A DNA stretch of 64,000 nt, taken from NCBI GenBank assembly GCA_045576855.1, contig JAZNHG010000007.1:60022-124021 (forward strand). Direction: 5' to 3'. The notes beneath the pieces are model-generated. The model worked only from the letters and a program-made list of their open reading frames with translations. It was not told the origin of the DNA and did not search any database. This DNA is from Colimorpha sp045576855 (GTDB taxonomy: Bacteria > Bacteroidota > Bacteroidia > Bacteroidales > P3). The position numbers were made by a program, and so were the translations under genes. Shown piece by piece: positions 8,806 to 16,059 of this stretch. The first letter of the stretch is position 1. The number at the start of each line of letters is the position of its first letter.

Positions 8806-9447
8806 ATGAAAAAACTCAAATTCCTTGCCCTGGCAGCCGCCGTGCTGCTCATGGGCGCCTGCAAACCGAAGCCCGAAGCCCCCGCCGAGGTGGCTTCCAC
8901 CGACAACATCTACCAGTTCACCGTCCAGGACGGCAACCTCAATCCCGTCAGCCTCAGCGACTACCAGGGCCAGGTGCTGCTGGTGGTCAACACCGCCACC
9001 CAGTGCGGATTCACCCCGCAGTACACCGACCTGCAGCAGCTCTACGACCGCCACCACGCCCAGGGCCTCGAAATCCTCGACTTCCCCTGCAACCAGTTTG
9101 GCGAACAGGCCCCCGGCTCCAATGAGGAAATCCATGCCTTCTGCACCGGCAACTACAACGTCACCTTCCCCCAGATGGCCAAAATCGACGTCAACGGCGA
9201 CAGCGCCACGGCTCTCTACCAGTGGCTGAAGAGCAAAGCCCCCTTCGGCGGATTCGACACCACCGACCGCATCGGCGCCTACCTCGACCAGATGTTCCGC
9301 GCACAGGACAGCCTCTACACCCAGAACCCCGACATCAAATGGAACTTCACCAAGTTCCTCATCGACCGTCAGGGCAATGTGGTGCGCCGTTTTGAGCCTA
9401 CCGACAAGATGGCCGACGTCGAGAAAGCCATAGCCGAACTGCTCTAG
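8806..9447 (+). CDS. Glutathione peroxidase-family lipoprotein (copy 2)
   Basis: A 213-residue paralogue of the protein at 5267. It has a lipobox (VLLMGAC), NTATQCGFTPQ, LDFPCNQFGEQAPG and WNFTKFLIDRQG. It differs by an insertion of roughly 25 residues before the WNFTKF motif (FGGFDTTDRIGAYLDQMF), which also occurs in many single-copy bacterial enzymes, so copy 1 is probably the shortened form. Predicted to detoxify peroxides in the periplasm. Its stop codon shares the palindrome CTAG with the stop of the convergent ogt gene. Confidence 0.9.
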   Translation: MKKLKFLALAAAVLLMGACKPKPEAPAEVASTDNIYQFTVQDGNLNPVSLSDYQGQVLLVVNTATQCGFTPQYTDLQQLYDRHHAQGLEILDFPCNQFGEQAPGSNEEIHAFCTGNYNVTFPQMAKIDVNGDSATALYQWLKSKAPFGGFDTTDRIGAYLDQMFRAQDSLYTQNPDIKWNFTKFLIDRQGNVVRRFEPTDKMADVEKAIAELL

Positions 9448-9980
9448 ACGCGCCCCTTGCGTCGATATTCGACTGCTACACCCTCGTGGCGTAGCAGTCG
9501 ATATTTTGTATATGGAAGCCCGGCATAGTTGCCCACCGACCCGTCGGCCGGCACCACACGGTGGCAGGGGATGAACAGATTCAGCGCATTGGCACCCACC
9601 GCCGAGGCCACTGCCCGCACCGCCGTGGGATAGCCCGCCCGGCAGGCCAACTCGCTGTAGCTCTCCGTATAGCCCGGCGGTATGGCCGCTATGGTCCGCC
9701 ACACTGCCTGCTGCAGCTCGGTGCCGAATGTACGCATCCGAATCTCCATCGGCATACAGTCCATAAACCTGCTGTCTATCATGTCGGCGGCCGCCAGCGT
9801 GACTGCGGTCGGCTGCTCCACCACCTCGGCGGCGAAACCCCTCTGCAGGCGCCGTATCACTGCGTCATAGTGGGTCGATGCCGGCCACAGGCACAGACAC
9901 AGACTGTCTCCGATGGAACCCAGCACCACCTCGCCATAGCGAAAGCGGTGCCGCGTGGTGTATATCGTATTCTCCGACAT
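9444..9980 (-). CDS. ogt: Methylated-DNA-[protein]-cysteine S-methyltransferase
   Basis: A 178-residue DNA repair protein. The active-site motif PCHRVVPADG is present, as are the helix-turn-helix region GTELQQAVWRTIAAIPPG and the asparagine hinge ANALNLFIPCHRV. It transfers O6-alkyl groups from guanine to its own Cys in a suicide reaction. The start at 9980 (MSENTIYTTRHRF) is preferred over 9998 because the longer version would run into the terminator stem at 9998-10029. It converges tail to tail with the peroxidase gene, sharing CTAG as both stop codons. Confidence 0.92.
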   Translation of the reverse strand: MSENTIYTTRHRFRYGEVVLGSIGDSLCLCLWPASTHYDAVIRRLQRGFAAEVVEQPTAVTLAAADMIDSRFMDCMPMEIRMRTFGTELQQAVWRTIAAIPPGYTESYSELACRAGYPTAVRAVASAVGANALNLFIPCHRVVPADGSVGNYAGLPYTKYRLLRHEGVAVEYRRKGRV

Positions 9981-9997
9981 CTCGAGTGCGGTATGCA

Positions 9998-10029
9998 AAG
10001 AAAACCCCGCCCATTTCCGGACAGGGTTT
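9998..10029 (-). terminator. Probable terminator of rpmE2
   Basis: Leftward, AAACCCTGTCC pairs with GGGCGGGGTTT (two G-T pairs) round a 6-base loop, followed by TTTTCTTTG. It lies 160 bases after the rpmE2 stop and just upstream of ogt, so ogt expression may depend on read-through. Confidence 0.6.
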
Positions 10030-10138
10030 CTAGATCTAAAAATCTAAAACAAATTACCTTTTTCTCTCTGCTACTCCCGGCTTGGCGGAAGCCATCAGAC
10101 CCGACTATCGGATTATCTGATTGCGCCGCAGGCGGGAC

Positions 10139-10207
10139 CCGATATTACTCGGCCTTCTTGACCCTGAGGGCACTTCAAGCAGCCCGATTACTCGGCCTTC
10201 TTGGCGT
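10139..10207. repeat. Duplicated 3' end of rpmE2
   Basis: The last codons of rpmE2 with its stop (ATTACTCGGCCTTCTTG on the plus strand, at 10185) recur at 10143, about 42 bases downstream of the gene. The stretch 10030-10187 holds nothing else recognisable. Confidence 0.7.
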
Positions 10208-10451
10208 ACTTCTTGTACTTCGACATGAACTTATCGACACGACCAGCGGTGTCAACCAGTTTCAGCTTGCCAGTGAAGAAGGGGTGCGAGGTGTTCGAGA
10301 TTTCGAGTTTCACCACAGGATACTCCTTGCCATCGGTATAAGTGACGGTCTCTTTGGTGTTGGCACAGCTCTTGGTGAGAATCATAGTGTCGTTCGACAT
10401 GTCTTTGAACACCACAAGGCGATAGTTTTCGGGATGAATTCCTTTTTTCAT
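10188..10451 (-). CDS. rpmE2: 50S ribosomal protein L31, type B
   Basis: An 87-residue protein of normal length starting MKKGIHPENYRLVVFKDMS. It has the type-B signature SNTSHPFFTGKLKLVDTAGR and lacks the CxxC zinc ligands of type-A L31. It ends in a basic tail (KYKKYAKKAE). It bridges the ribosomal subunits in the 50S central protuberance. It stands alone between repeats, with a promoter and a small leader hairpin just upstream. Confidence 0.96.
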   Translation of the reverse strand: MKKGIHPENYRLVVFKDMSNDTMILTKSCANTKETVTYTDGKEYPVVKLEISNTSHPFFTGKLKLVDTAGRVDKFMSKYKKYAKKAE

Positions 10452-10466
10452 TTCTTTACTTTTTGC

Positions 10467-10532
10467 CGTCTAACCCGTTCATTGCTAGACGATTGTTCAT
10501 AATTCGGTTTATTATTTCGTGCTGCAAAGATA
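10467..10532 (-). promoter_or_regulatory. rpmE2 promoter and leader hairpin
   Basis: The box TATCTTTG (plus-strand CAAAGATA, 10525-10532) gives a leader of about 65 bases. Within it CGTCTA (10467-10472) and TAGACG (10486-10491) can form a stem just before the start codon. A regulatory role for the hairpin is speculative. Confidence 0.6.
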
Positions 10533-10659
10533 CAACTTTTTCCGAAACCGGCAAAATCTTTCTCTATTTTTTTCATCTTTTCCGCCGCCCACGGCTCCCT
10601 GCGGGCACATGCACTCCCCTATTCCGCCGCATCCTACACGACGACAACCGGCCGTCGGC

Positions 10660-11281
10660 AGGCATGCAAGGGCGGTTCGAGGTGGGGTCGGCGAGGCATC
10701 CGAAATGTTAAAATGGTAGGATGGTGGTAGGTTGATGGTAGGTTGATGGTAGGATGGTGGTAGGATGACCCCCCTCTTGGGGAGTGGTCTGTGGCCAGTG
10801 GTCAGTGTTATCCGGCCCCTAGGGTCTGCCTTTCAATAGCACAGCCCGGATAAGCAACGGGTATCTCTGGCCCGTAGGGCCTTTCTATTGAAAGGAAGCT
10901 CCTGGCGGAGCATCCGTCTGTGTATGCTTGGGTTGCGTGTCTGTCTATTGAAAGAATGCTCCTGACGGAGCAGGTCTGTCGCGTGAACTTGGCCCGTAGA
11001 GCCTGCCTTTCAATAGCACAGCCCGGATAAGCAACGGGTATATCTGGCCCGCGGGGCCTTTCTATTGAAAGGAAGCTCCTGGCGGAGCATCCGTCTGTGT
11101 ATGCTTGGGCTGCGTGTCTGTCTATTGAAAGAATGCTCCTGACGGAGCAGGTCTGCCGCGTGAACTTGGCCCGTAGGGCCTTTCTTTCAATAGCACAGCC
11201 CGGATAAGCAACAGGTATATCTGGCCCGTAGGGCCTTTCTTTCAATAGTGCACAAAGACAATATCGACCCGTATTGAACTC
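10660..11281 (-). repeat. Composite intergenic element, copy 1 (REP-like hairpins + 11-bp array)
   Basis: Read leftward: a terminal block GTTCAATACGGGTCGATATT (ending at about 11274), then a chain of hairpins GGCCCnTAnGGGCC and GCTCC-TGRC-GGAGC each next to CTATTGAAAG, a short CCACTG-type stretch, CCAAGAGGGGGG, five 11-bp units CATCCTACCAC (10713-10767), ATTTTAACATTTCGG and a block GATGCCTCGCCGACCCCACC. The same order is found at 55637-56130 in the other orientation. This fills most of the gap between rpmE2 and the GtrA gene. The long open frame across it is a by-product of the repeats. Confidence 0.9.
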
Positions 11282-11394
11282 CCACTACTGCATCTGTGAT
11301 TGGCCCTCTTGCGTTCCTCGGATGTCTGGATGCCTGTCTCCCAGTTATTACTTAAAAGTAGTTCGGCATGGTGTGGTTGTATTATATGGCCATA

Positions 11395-11907
11395 CTACAA
11401 GAGGCTGCCACCCGGCAAGTCGGGGTCTTGGGCAGGAGGACATACCCGGGCCGGTGACTTCCCGCATTTCTTTCTTCTCTTGTGCCGGAAGACGAGGCCG
11501 TCGAGGGCCATATAGCTGAGGATGCCGGAGAAGAGCAGCGAGACCATGTCGCACACCACAGGCTGCCAGTGCCAGAGCAGGCCGATAATCTGGATAATCA
11601 CCATGCGAAGCAGATAGACACCCACCGCCGAGGCATTGTAGCCCAGCAGGCGCAGCAGATTGCCCCTGAGGCCCACCCCGCGCATCCGGTCGCGCCACAC
11701 AAAGCGTGAATAGAGCATGAAGTTCATCACCACAGCACATTCGAAGCCGATAAAGGGCGCCATCACATAACGGCCAAAATATTGGTGGAACAGATAGTTC
11801 GAGCACAGCCACACCAAGAGCAGCTCAATCAGTGTGCCCGGTATGTTGCACACCGAAAAACCGACAAAGCGCTTGACTGTCAGCCAGGGTTTCCTCCACC
11901 ATCTCAT
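11395..11907 (-). CDS. GtrA-like family membrane protein
   Basis: A 170-residue protein with four hydrophobic segments, starting VGFSVCNIPGTLIELLLVWL, then a second helix with the typical FxxxVVMNFMLYSRFVW motif, and two more (ASAVGVYLLRMVIIQIIGLL and VVCDMVSLLFSGILSYMALD). GtrA-like proteins are thought to help move lipid-linked sugars across the membrane during glycan synthesis. The basic C-terminal tail (RHKRRKKCGK and beyond) is cytoplasmic. No glycosyltransferase gene is adjacent, so the substrate is unknown. It lies 102 bases downstream of a phosphoesterase gene on the same strand. Confidence 0.8.
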   Translation of the reverse strand: MRWWRKPWLTVKRFVGFSVCNIPGTLIELLLVWLCSNYLFHQYFGRYVMAPFIGFECAVVMNFMLYSRFVWRDRMRGVGLRGNLLRLLGYNASAVGVYLLRMVIIQIIGLLWHWQPVVCDMVSLLFSGILSYMALDGLVFRHKRRKKCGKSPARVCPPAQDPDLPGGSLL

Positions 11908-12009
11908 GCTTCGTCACGTTTTTGCGGGTCGATGATAGCGTATTTTCTCATATTTCTCTTTGTTGTTTTCGTTTGACAAACAGTATTACTTTAGCCACTT
12001 CGCTCCATT

Positions 12010-12864
12010 CTAATCGTCCACAAACTGCCATCTCAGCCGTTCGCCGGCGTCGAGCAACAACCACGAAGCCCGCTCTGAAGCGTCCTTCAGGCAGTCCAGC
12101 GTCACATATTCCACCCCCTCGAATTGGGTCGACTTGCGGTGATGGTCATGCCCCTGCAAGCAGAGGTTGACATCGGCGTCGGCCAGCATACGCGCCATCT
12201 GGTAGGTCTCCTCCAGCGGCAGATTGCCCGACACAAACTGAGAATGGTCGGTACGGAACAGATTGACATGGGTACATACCACACAATGGCGATACTCGTG
12301 TCTGGAGCGCAGCACCTCCGCCAGCCATTCCATCTGGCGACGGCCATGACAACCGCCGCCCGAGTCGAGCATGACGTACAGGTCGCGATAGTTAGGCGTG
12401 ACAACAATGAAGCTGTAGGTCGATGAGCCAAAGAGGTGCTTGTAGTCGTTCCACTGGTCGAAAAGCAGGTCGTGGTTGCCCACGATAGCGCACAGCGGCG
12501 CCCCATTGCCGGGCCATCCGGCACTGTCGGCCACGGCAGCGGCCACAGACATAGCACCTCGCCGGTCCACTATATCGCCCAGCAGCAGCCCTGCCACCGC
12601 ACGGCTATCGGCCCGCAGCCGCGCCACAAAGCGTTCGAAACGCTGTGGATATGCCGTGGTATGCACATCCGAACACACATGCATACGGTATTCGTCGGCC
12701 GCTGCCATCAGCACACGCGGCCCGCGCTCTGTATTAAGTTGCAGCGATTCCGCCACACGCTCCTCCACCGGTGCGCTGGCAGGCACCACCAGCCCCGACA
12801 AATCGACCCTGTCGCATCCTGCCAGCAGCATTGCGGCCATTATCCATATCACTGTTTTTTTCAC
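12010..12864 (-). CDS. Calcineurin-like metallophosphoesterase, lipoprotein
   Basis: A 284-residue protein with a lipobox (MLLAGC, Cys17). Metallophosphoesterase motifs occur in order: CSDVH, LLGDIVDRRG, IVGNHD, VVCTHVN and LQGHDHH. These bind two metal ions and hydrolyse phosphate esters. The substrate cannot be told from the sequence. It is predicted to sit on the periplasmic face of a membrane. It has its own promoter box at 12932 and is followed by the GtrA-like gene. Confidence 0.88.
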   Translation of the reverse strand: MKKTVIWIMAAMLLAGCDRVDLSGLVVPASAPVEERVAESLQLNTERGPRVLMAAADEYRMHVCSDVHTTAYPQRFERFVARLRADSRAVAGLLLGDIVDRRGAMSVAAAVADSAGWPGNGAPLCAIVGNHDLLFDQWNDYKHLFGSSTYSFIVVTPNYRDLYVMLDSGGGCHGRRQMEWLAEVLRSRHEYRHCVVCTHVNLFRTDHSQFVSGNLPLEETYQMARMLADADVNLCLQGHDHHRKSTQFEGVEYVTLDCLKDASERASWLLLDAGERLRWQFVDD

Positions 12865-12931
12865 AACAACCTATTGTATATGATGCAAATACAAGCGCCT
12901 AACCCAACTTTGCGGATGGATTTTCACGCTG

Positions 12932-12939
12932 CAAAAATA
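12932..12939 (-). promoter_or_regulatory. Promoter -7 box (TATTTTTG) for the phosphoesterase
   Basis: Plus-strand CAAAAATA reads TATTTTTG leftward, 68 bases upstream of the start at 12864. It overlaps the 3' edge of the preceding gene region. Confidence 0.55.
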
Positions 12940-12942
12940 CTA

Positions 12943-13647
12943 TTATTTTTGGATATTGAAAGTAAAACCTCCGATGATGGCAGCCTCATAGTAGTTGGCA
13001 CTCAGCGAAAGCATTCCCGTTGGATGCAGGAGCCACCGCAGGTACAATTCGCCACGGTCCGCCAGCCGCCGCGCACACCGCAGCGACACTATTGGCTGAT
13101 AGGCGCGGTCTGTCACAAAGTCGTCGTAGTCGGCCAGCCTCACCTCGCCCCGCCAAGGCCCGTTGCCCAGGGCGAACGAATAGCACAGCTCGTACATCAG
13201 GTTCAAGGGCTCTGCCACCCAATCCATACTCTCGCCCAGCCAGTCGACGCCTGCCGGGGCCACCATGCGGTCGGCCAGACCCAGCATGAGGCGCCATCCG
13301 CGCCACTGCAGGCCCACCAGCGCCCCGCCGCTCAGTTCGTCGATATTCCATTGGGCGAAGCGCCGCCACAGTGCACGGTAGTCGAAGCGCACTTCGATAT
13401 TGCCACAGGGGACGGCTATGCCGACCCCGGCCGCCGCAGCCCACTCGCCGGCGCTGCAGCCCGTCGCGCCCACATGGTACGAGATGCCGCTGGACGGATG
13501 CCGCTCCAGAAGCACCGCGGCCGTGCCGTACAGGCCATAGGCATAATTATGCCCGCCCCCGAGGCGCAGGTCGAGCGCTGTGCGCTGGGCCCGCAGCCCC
13601 AGGGACAAGCAGAGCAGAGCAAGCAAAACGGTCAGTTTTCCTCGCAT
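12943..13647 (-). CDS. Predicted outer-membrane beta-barrel protein
   Basis: A 234-residue protein with a signal peptide (MRGKLTVLLALLCLSLGLRA). The mature chain alternates hydrophobic and polar residues with many Gly and aromatic residues (LDLRLGGGHNYAYGLYG, LVGLQWRGWRLMLGLADRM), typical of a small barrel. It ends GGFTFNIQK rather than in an aromatic residue, so the insertion signal is imperfect. It follows the barrel protein at 13660 by 12 bases and is probably in the same operon. Confidence 0.65.
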   Translation of the reverse strand: MRGKLTVLLALLCLSLGLRAQRTALDLRLGGGHNYAYGLYGTAAVLLERHPSSGISYHVGATGCSAGEWAAAAGVGIAVPCGNIEVRFDYRALWRRFAQWNIDELSGGALVGLQWRGWRLMLGLADRMVAPAGVDWLGESMDWVAEPLNLMYELCYSFALGNGPWRGEVRLADYDDFVTDRAYQPIVSLRCARRLADRGELYLRWLLHPTGMLSLSANYYEAAIIGGFTFNIQK

Positions 13648-13659
13648 CGGCTACCGGTA

Positions 13660-14436
13660 TTAGAGCTTGATGCCCAAGCGGATCAGCAGCATCGAGGGGG
13701 CTATATTGCCGCTCTTGCCACTCTCATGTTCGCGGTCGGTATCGCCAGCATAATACTCGGTCTCTTCCATTTCCCACTTCACCTTCGAGGCTCCGAGGGC
13801 ATAGTATTCGATGCCGAGCGAGTACTTGTCGTTGATGGTGATGCCTGCACCGAGACGGAATGCGAACGACACGGCCGTCGAGTAAGAGATATTCTCGTCC
13901 CATTCGTAGCGATAACTGCCGTCACGACCTTCCTCATGGATGGCGTAGGGTGTGATTACGCGCAGATTGGCACCCAGTCCGGCACCGGCATAGAGACCCA
14001 GATTGCCGCCTAGGTTGTAGTTGTAGTTCAGGCCCAGCATGAGCGGCACGTTGATGTAGCGCGGTGAGGTGATGCTGAACTCATCAGACTCATTCTCTGC
14101 ATCGTCCTGCACTTCGCTGAAATAGTCGTTCAGGTCGCCGTTGAGGCCGTTGTAGATGGCGTCGAGGCTGACCGTCACGGAGAGGCCCTGCACGGCCGCA
14201 ATCGGGTTCTGCCACTCGGCACCGAGCATAAAGCCCAGGCCTGCACCGCCTTTCTTGCTGTGGTCTTCGAACCAGAGGCCCCAACGTTCGATACCATCGT
14301 CATAATCGACAGTTGCATCGGCGAAGTCGCCCCTCGGGAAGGAACCGCCGAGTTTGAGGGTCAGTGAACTCTGTGCGCTGGCTGCGCCGGCTGTCAGCAC
14401 GAGGAGCAACAGCATAGTCAATACTTGTTTTTTCAT
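13660..14436 (-). CDS. Outer-membrane beta-barrel protein (OmpA/PorT-like)
   Basis: A 258-residue protein with a signal peptide (cut near ASAQSS). The barrel pattern is clear: LTLKLGGSFPRGDF at the start, LMLGLNYNYNLGGNLGLYAG in the middle, and AFRLGAGITINDKYSLGIEY towards the end. It closes in MLLIRLGIKL, a plausible barrel end. No ligand can be inferred. It lies between a lipoprotein gene (46 bases upstream) and another barrel gene (12 bases downstream), suggesting a three-gene envelope unit. Confidence 0.78.
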   Translation of the reverse strand: MKKQVLTMLLLLVLTAGAASAQSSLTLKLGGSFPRGDFADATVDYDDGIERWGLWFEDHSKKGGAGLGFMLGAEWQNPIAAVQGLSVTVSLDAIYNGLNGDLNDYFSEVQDDAENESDEFSITSPRYINVPLMLGLNYNYNLGGNLGLYAGAGLGANLRVITPYAIHEEGRDGSYRYEWDENISYSTAVSFAFRLGAGITINDKYSLGIEYYALGASKVKWEMEETEYYAGDTDREHESGKSGNIAPSMLLIRLGIKL

Positions 14437-14482
14437 AGGTTAAAATGTTTATTGGTGTTAATAAATAAAGGTTCGCGCGAGG

Positions 14483-15331
14483 TCATTGCGCCACGTGGAC
14501 GCCGGTGAGGAGCGAGAGCAGCCGGAGCGCGCCGTGCCCGTTGGCGGGCCGCACGGCATTGCCGTCCACTTCGGCGTTGGCGGCCTTGCGGCCCGGGGCA
14601 TCGGCTCCGGAGCCGTCACTGTACTTGAAGTAGAGTTCGAACGACTCGCTGTCAGTACTCACACGGCACCTGGAGGGCCATTCGCCGTCGTAGTTGTAGC
14701 GGAGCGACACCGCGCCACCGTCGGCGTCGACGATGGCGGTGGGGTTGCAGAGCGCGACATCCCAATTGCCGAAGACGGCGGCCAGCAGGCTGCCGAGGGG
14801 GTTGCGCCTGTCGTCGTAGCTGAGCGTAATGTGGCCGTCGCCGTCGATGCGGACCGGATTGTCGCCGTCCCAGGTGATGCGGACGCGCTCGCCGTCGGCG
14901 CTGAAGGAGCTGACGCATCCCTGGCCGTTGTAGGCTATGTCGATGGTACCCTCGTGGGGGATGTAGACTTGGTCCAGGCGGCCGTCGGAACGGTATAGGT
15001 CTACGGTGACGCCGCTGCGCTCCTCGTAGCTGTAGAGCCAGAGGCTCTCCATCTGACGCTGGCTGTTGTAGGACGGTTGCACCTCGTAGAGGAGCCATGC
15101 CTCGCCATCGCTGGGGTCTTTCATCCAAACGCTGATTTCGTCCATGAGGCCCGAATGCCAGCCGATGTCGAAGCGGGTCTGCTCGCCATCGCTGTCGACG
15201 ACGGTGAGCACAGTGAGGTTTTTGGTGTTGTCCGGCAGGGGATCCGTGTCGGAATCGTCGGGCTGACAGGCCGCAAGCACCATGCTCGCGGCAAGCATGA
15301 CGGCACAGACGGTGGTGTGTCTTCTGTTCAT
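14483..15331 (-). CDS. Lipoprotein with YD/RHS-like strand repeats
   Basis: A 282-residue protein; the start at 15331 (MNRRHTTVCAVMLAASMVLAAC) opens on a lipoprotein signal with Cys22. The frame extends to 15589 but that part contains a terminator-like stem and is probably untranslated. The mature chain has repeated short strands with Y or W and D-G turns (LWLYSYEERSGVTVDLYRSD, VSLRYNYDGEWPSRC), like the YD repeats of Bacteroidota lipoproteins of the DUF4595 type. The Ala/Gly-rich C-terminus is unusual. It is the first gene of a probable three-gene envelope operon. Confidence 0.65.
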   Translation of the reverse strand: MNRRHTTVCAVMLAASMVLAACQPDDSDTDPLPDNTKNLTVLTVVDSDGEQTRFDIGWHSGLMDEISVWMKDPSDGEAWLLYEVQPSYNSQRQMESLWLYSYEERSGVTVDLYRSDGRLDQVYIPHEGTIDIAYNGQGCVSSFSADGERVRITWDGDNPVRIDGDGHITLSYDDRRNPLGSLLAAVFGNWDVALCNPTAIVDADGGAVSLRYNYDGEWPSRCRVSTDSESFELYFKYSDGSGADAPGRKAANAEVDGNAVRPANGHGALRLLSLLTGVHVAQ

Positions 15332-15428
15332 TACTGTTTTGCCCTGGCTACGTCTATCGGGCGCAACTGCTGCTGTCGGCCCGGTTCCCTGCCGGCCGGC
15401 TGGTGGTGTACAATTGTGGAAGGCGCAT

Positions 15429-15700
15429 AAAAAAAGCGCGGGAACCAGTACCTTGCTTATCCCGCTGCTTGGGCCTTCGCATTGCCCGATTGTATAGAAT
15501 AAGCAATGCCAATGCCCACGCTGACGACACACGGCAGAATGCCGCGCACCAATCCATGGACGAGGACCAATTGCTTTATCGCGATACAATCTTTGAAGTT
15601 GCGAAGTTCAAGCAGCCGCAGATAAAACGCAGTACACGTCTTTTTAATATGTCCTTGTATTCCACCCGATTACCCTGTTAAAGCATTGGGTGTTCAACAA
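15429..15700 (-). ncRNA. Candidate structured RNA or long 5' leader
   Basis: A strong promoter box (15703-15710) reads leftward into about 265 bases with no credible start codon. They end in a stem (AAGC-A-GCGGGA with TCCCGC-GCTT, 15434-15470) and a T-run (15429-15435), an intrinsic terminator. Inner pairings GCATTGC/GCAATGC and GGGC/GCCC can be drawn. It may be an independent small RNA or an attenuated leader for the lipoprotein gene at 14483. It does not match tmRNA, RNase P or SRP RNA by eye. Confidence 0.35.
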
Positions 15701-15702
15701 TG

Positions 15703-15710
15703 CAAAGATA
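15703..15710 (-). promoter_or_regulatory. Promoter -7 box (TATCTTTG)
   Basis: Plus-strand CAAAGATA is a perfect match to the Bacteroidota box. The first credible start codon downstream is 370 bases away. The stretch 15711-15900 holds nothing recognisable. Confidence 0.7.
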
Positions 15711-15907
15711 CAACTATTTTCCAGATTGCCAAAATATTTTTCCCTGCGATGCCGAAAAAAAACACCAGCTTCGGTACCACGCCACTGATGGCAAACAACG
15801 CATTCCGCCAAAAGCACACTGGGCCGGGGAGGGACAATACACGGCGACGTGAGGATAAAACGGACTGGCAATCGGCTCGGAAACAACGTAATAAAACCTT
15901 ACCAACT

Positions 15908-16031
15908 CCTACTGCGGTAGGTGTTCATAAGGAGTTGGTAAGGAGTTGGTAAGGAGTTGGTAAGGAGATGATAGGTTGGGAACCTCATTTTGAGGCGGTT
16001 ACAAGGGCGTTTTTTCGCGTCGCAACAGGTG
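15908..16031 (-). repeat. Intergenic repeat with four 11-bp units, right copy
   Basis: Inverted counterpart of 157-279. Read leftward: CACCTGTTGCGACGCG, then TCCCAACCTATCAT, four 11-bp units of TCCTTACCAAC type (15923-15966) and a hairpin CCTAC-CGCA-GTAGG (15908-15921). The units differ from the left copy at the same two positions in every repeat (TC instead of GA). Confidence 0.85.
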
Positions 16032-16059
16032 GGTGCGGCGTGGGCCCCGGGGGCCCGAC

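Noticed and set aside
10808..11245. Open frame of 145 codons on the minus strand through the repeat array
   Set aside because: Its peptide repeats (SIERxALRAKFTRQT type) are simply the translation of the hairpin repeats; there is no start context, and the same peptide pattern would arise at the other arrays.
157..16031. Composite transposon bounded by the inverted 11-bp repeat elements
   Set aside because: No transposase or integrase lies between them, and the genes inside are ordinary chromosomal ones; the pair is reported only as a repeat.
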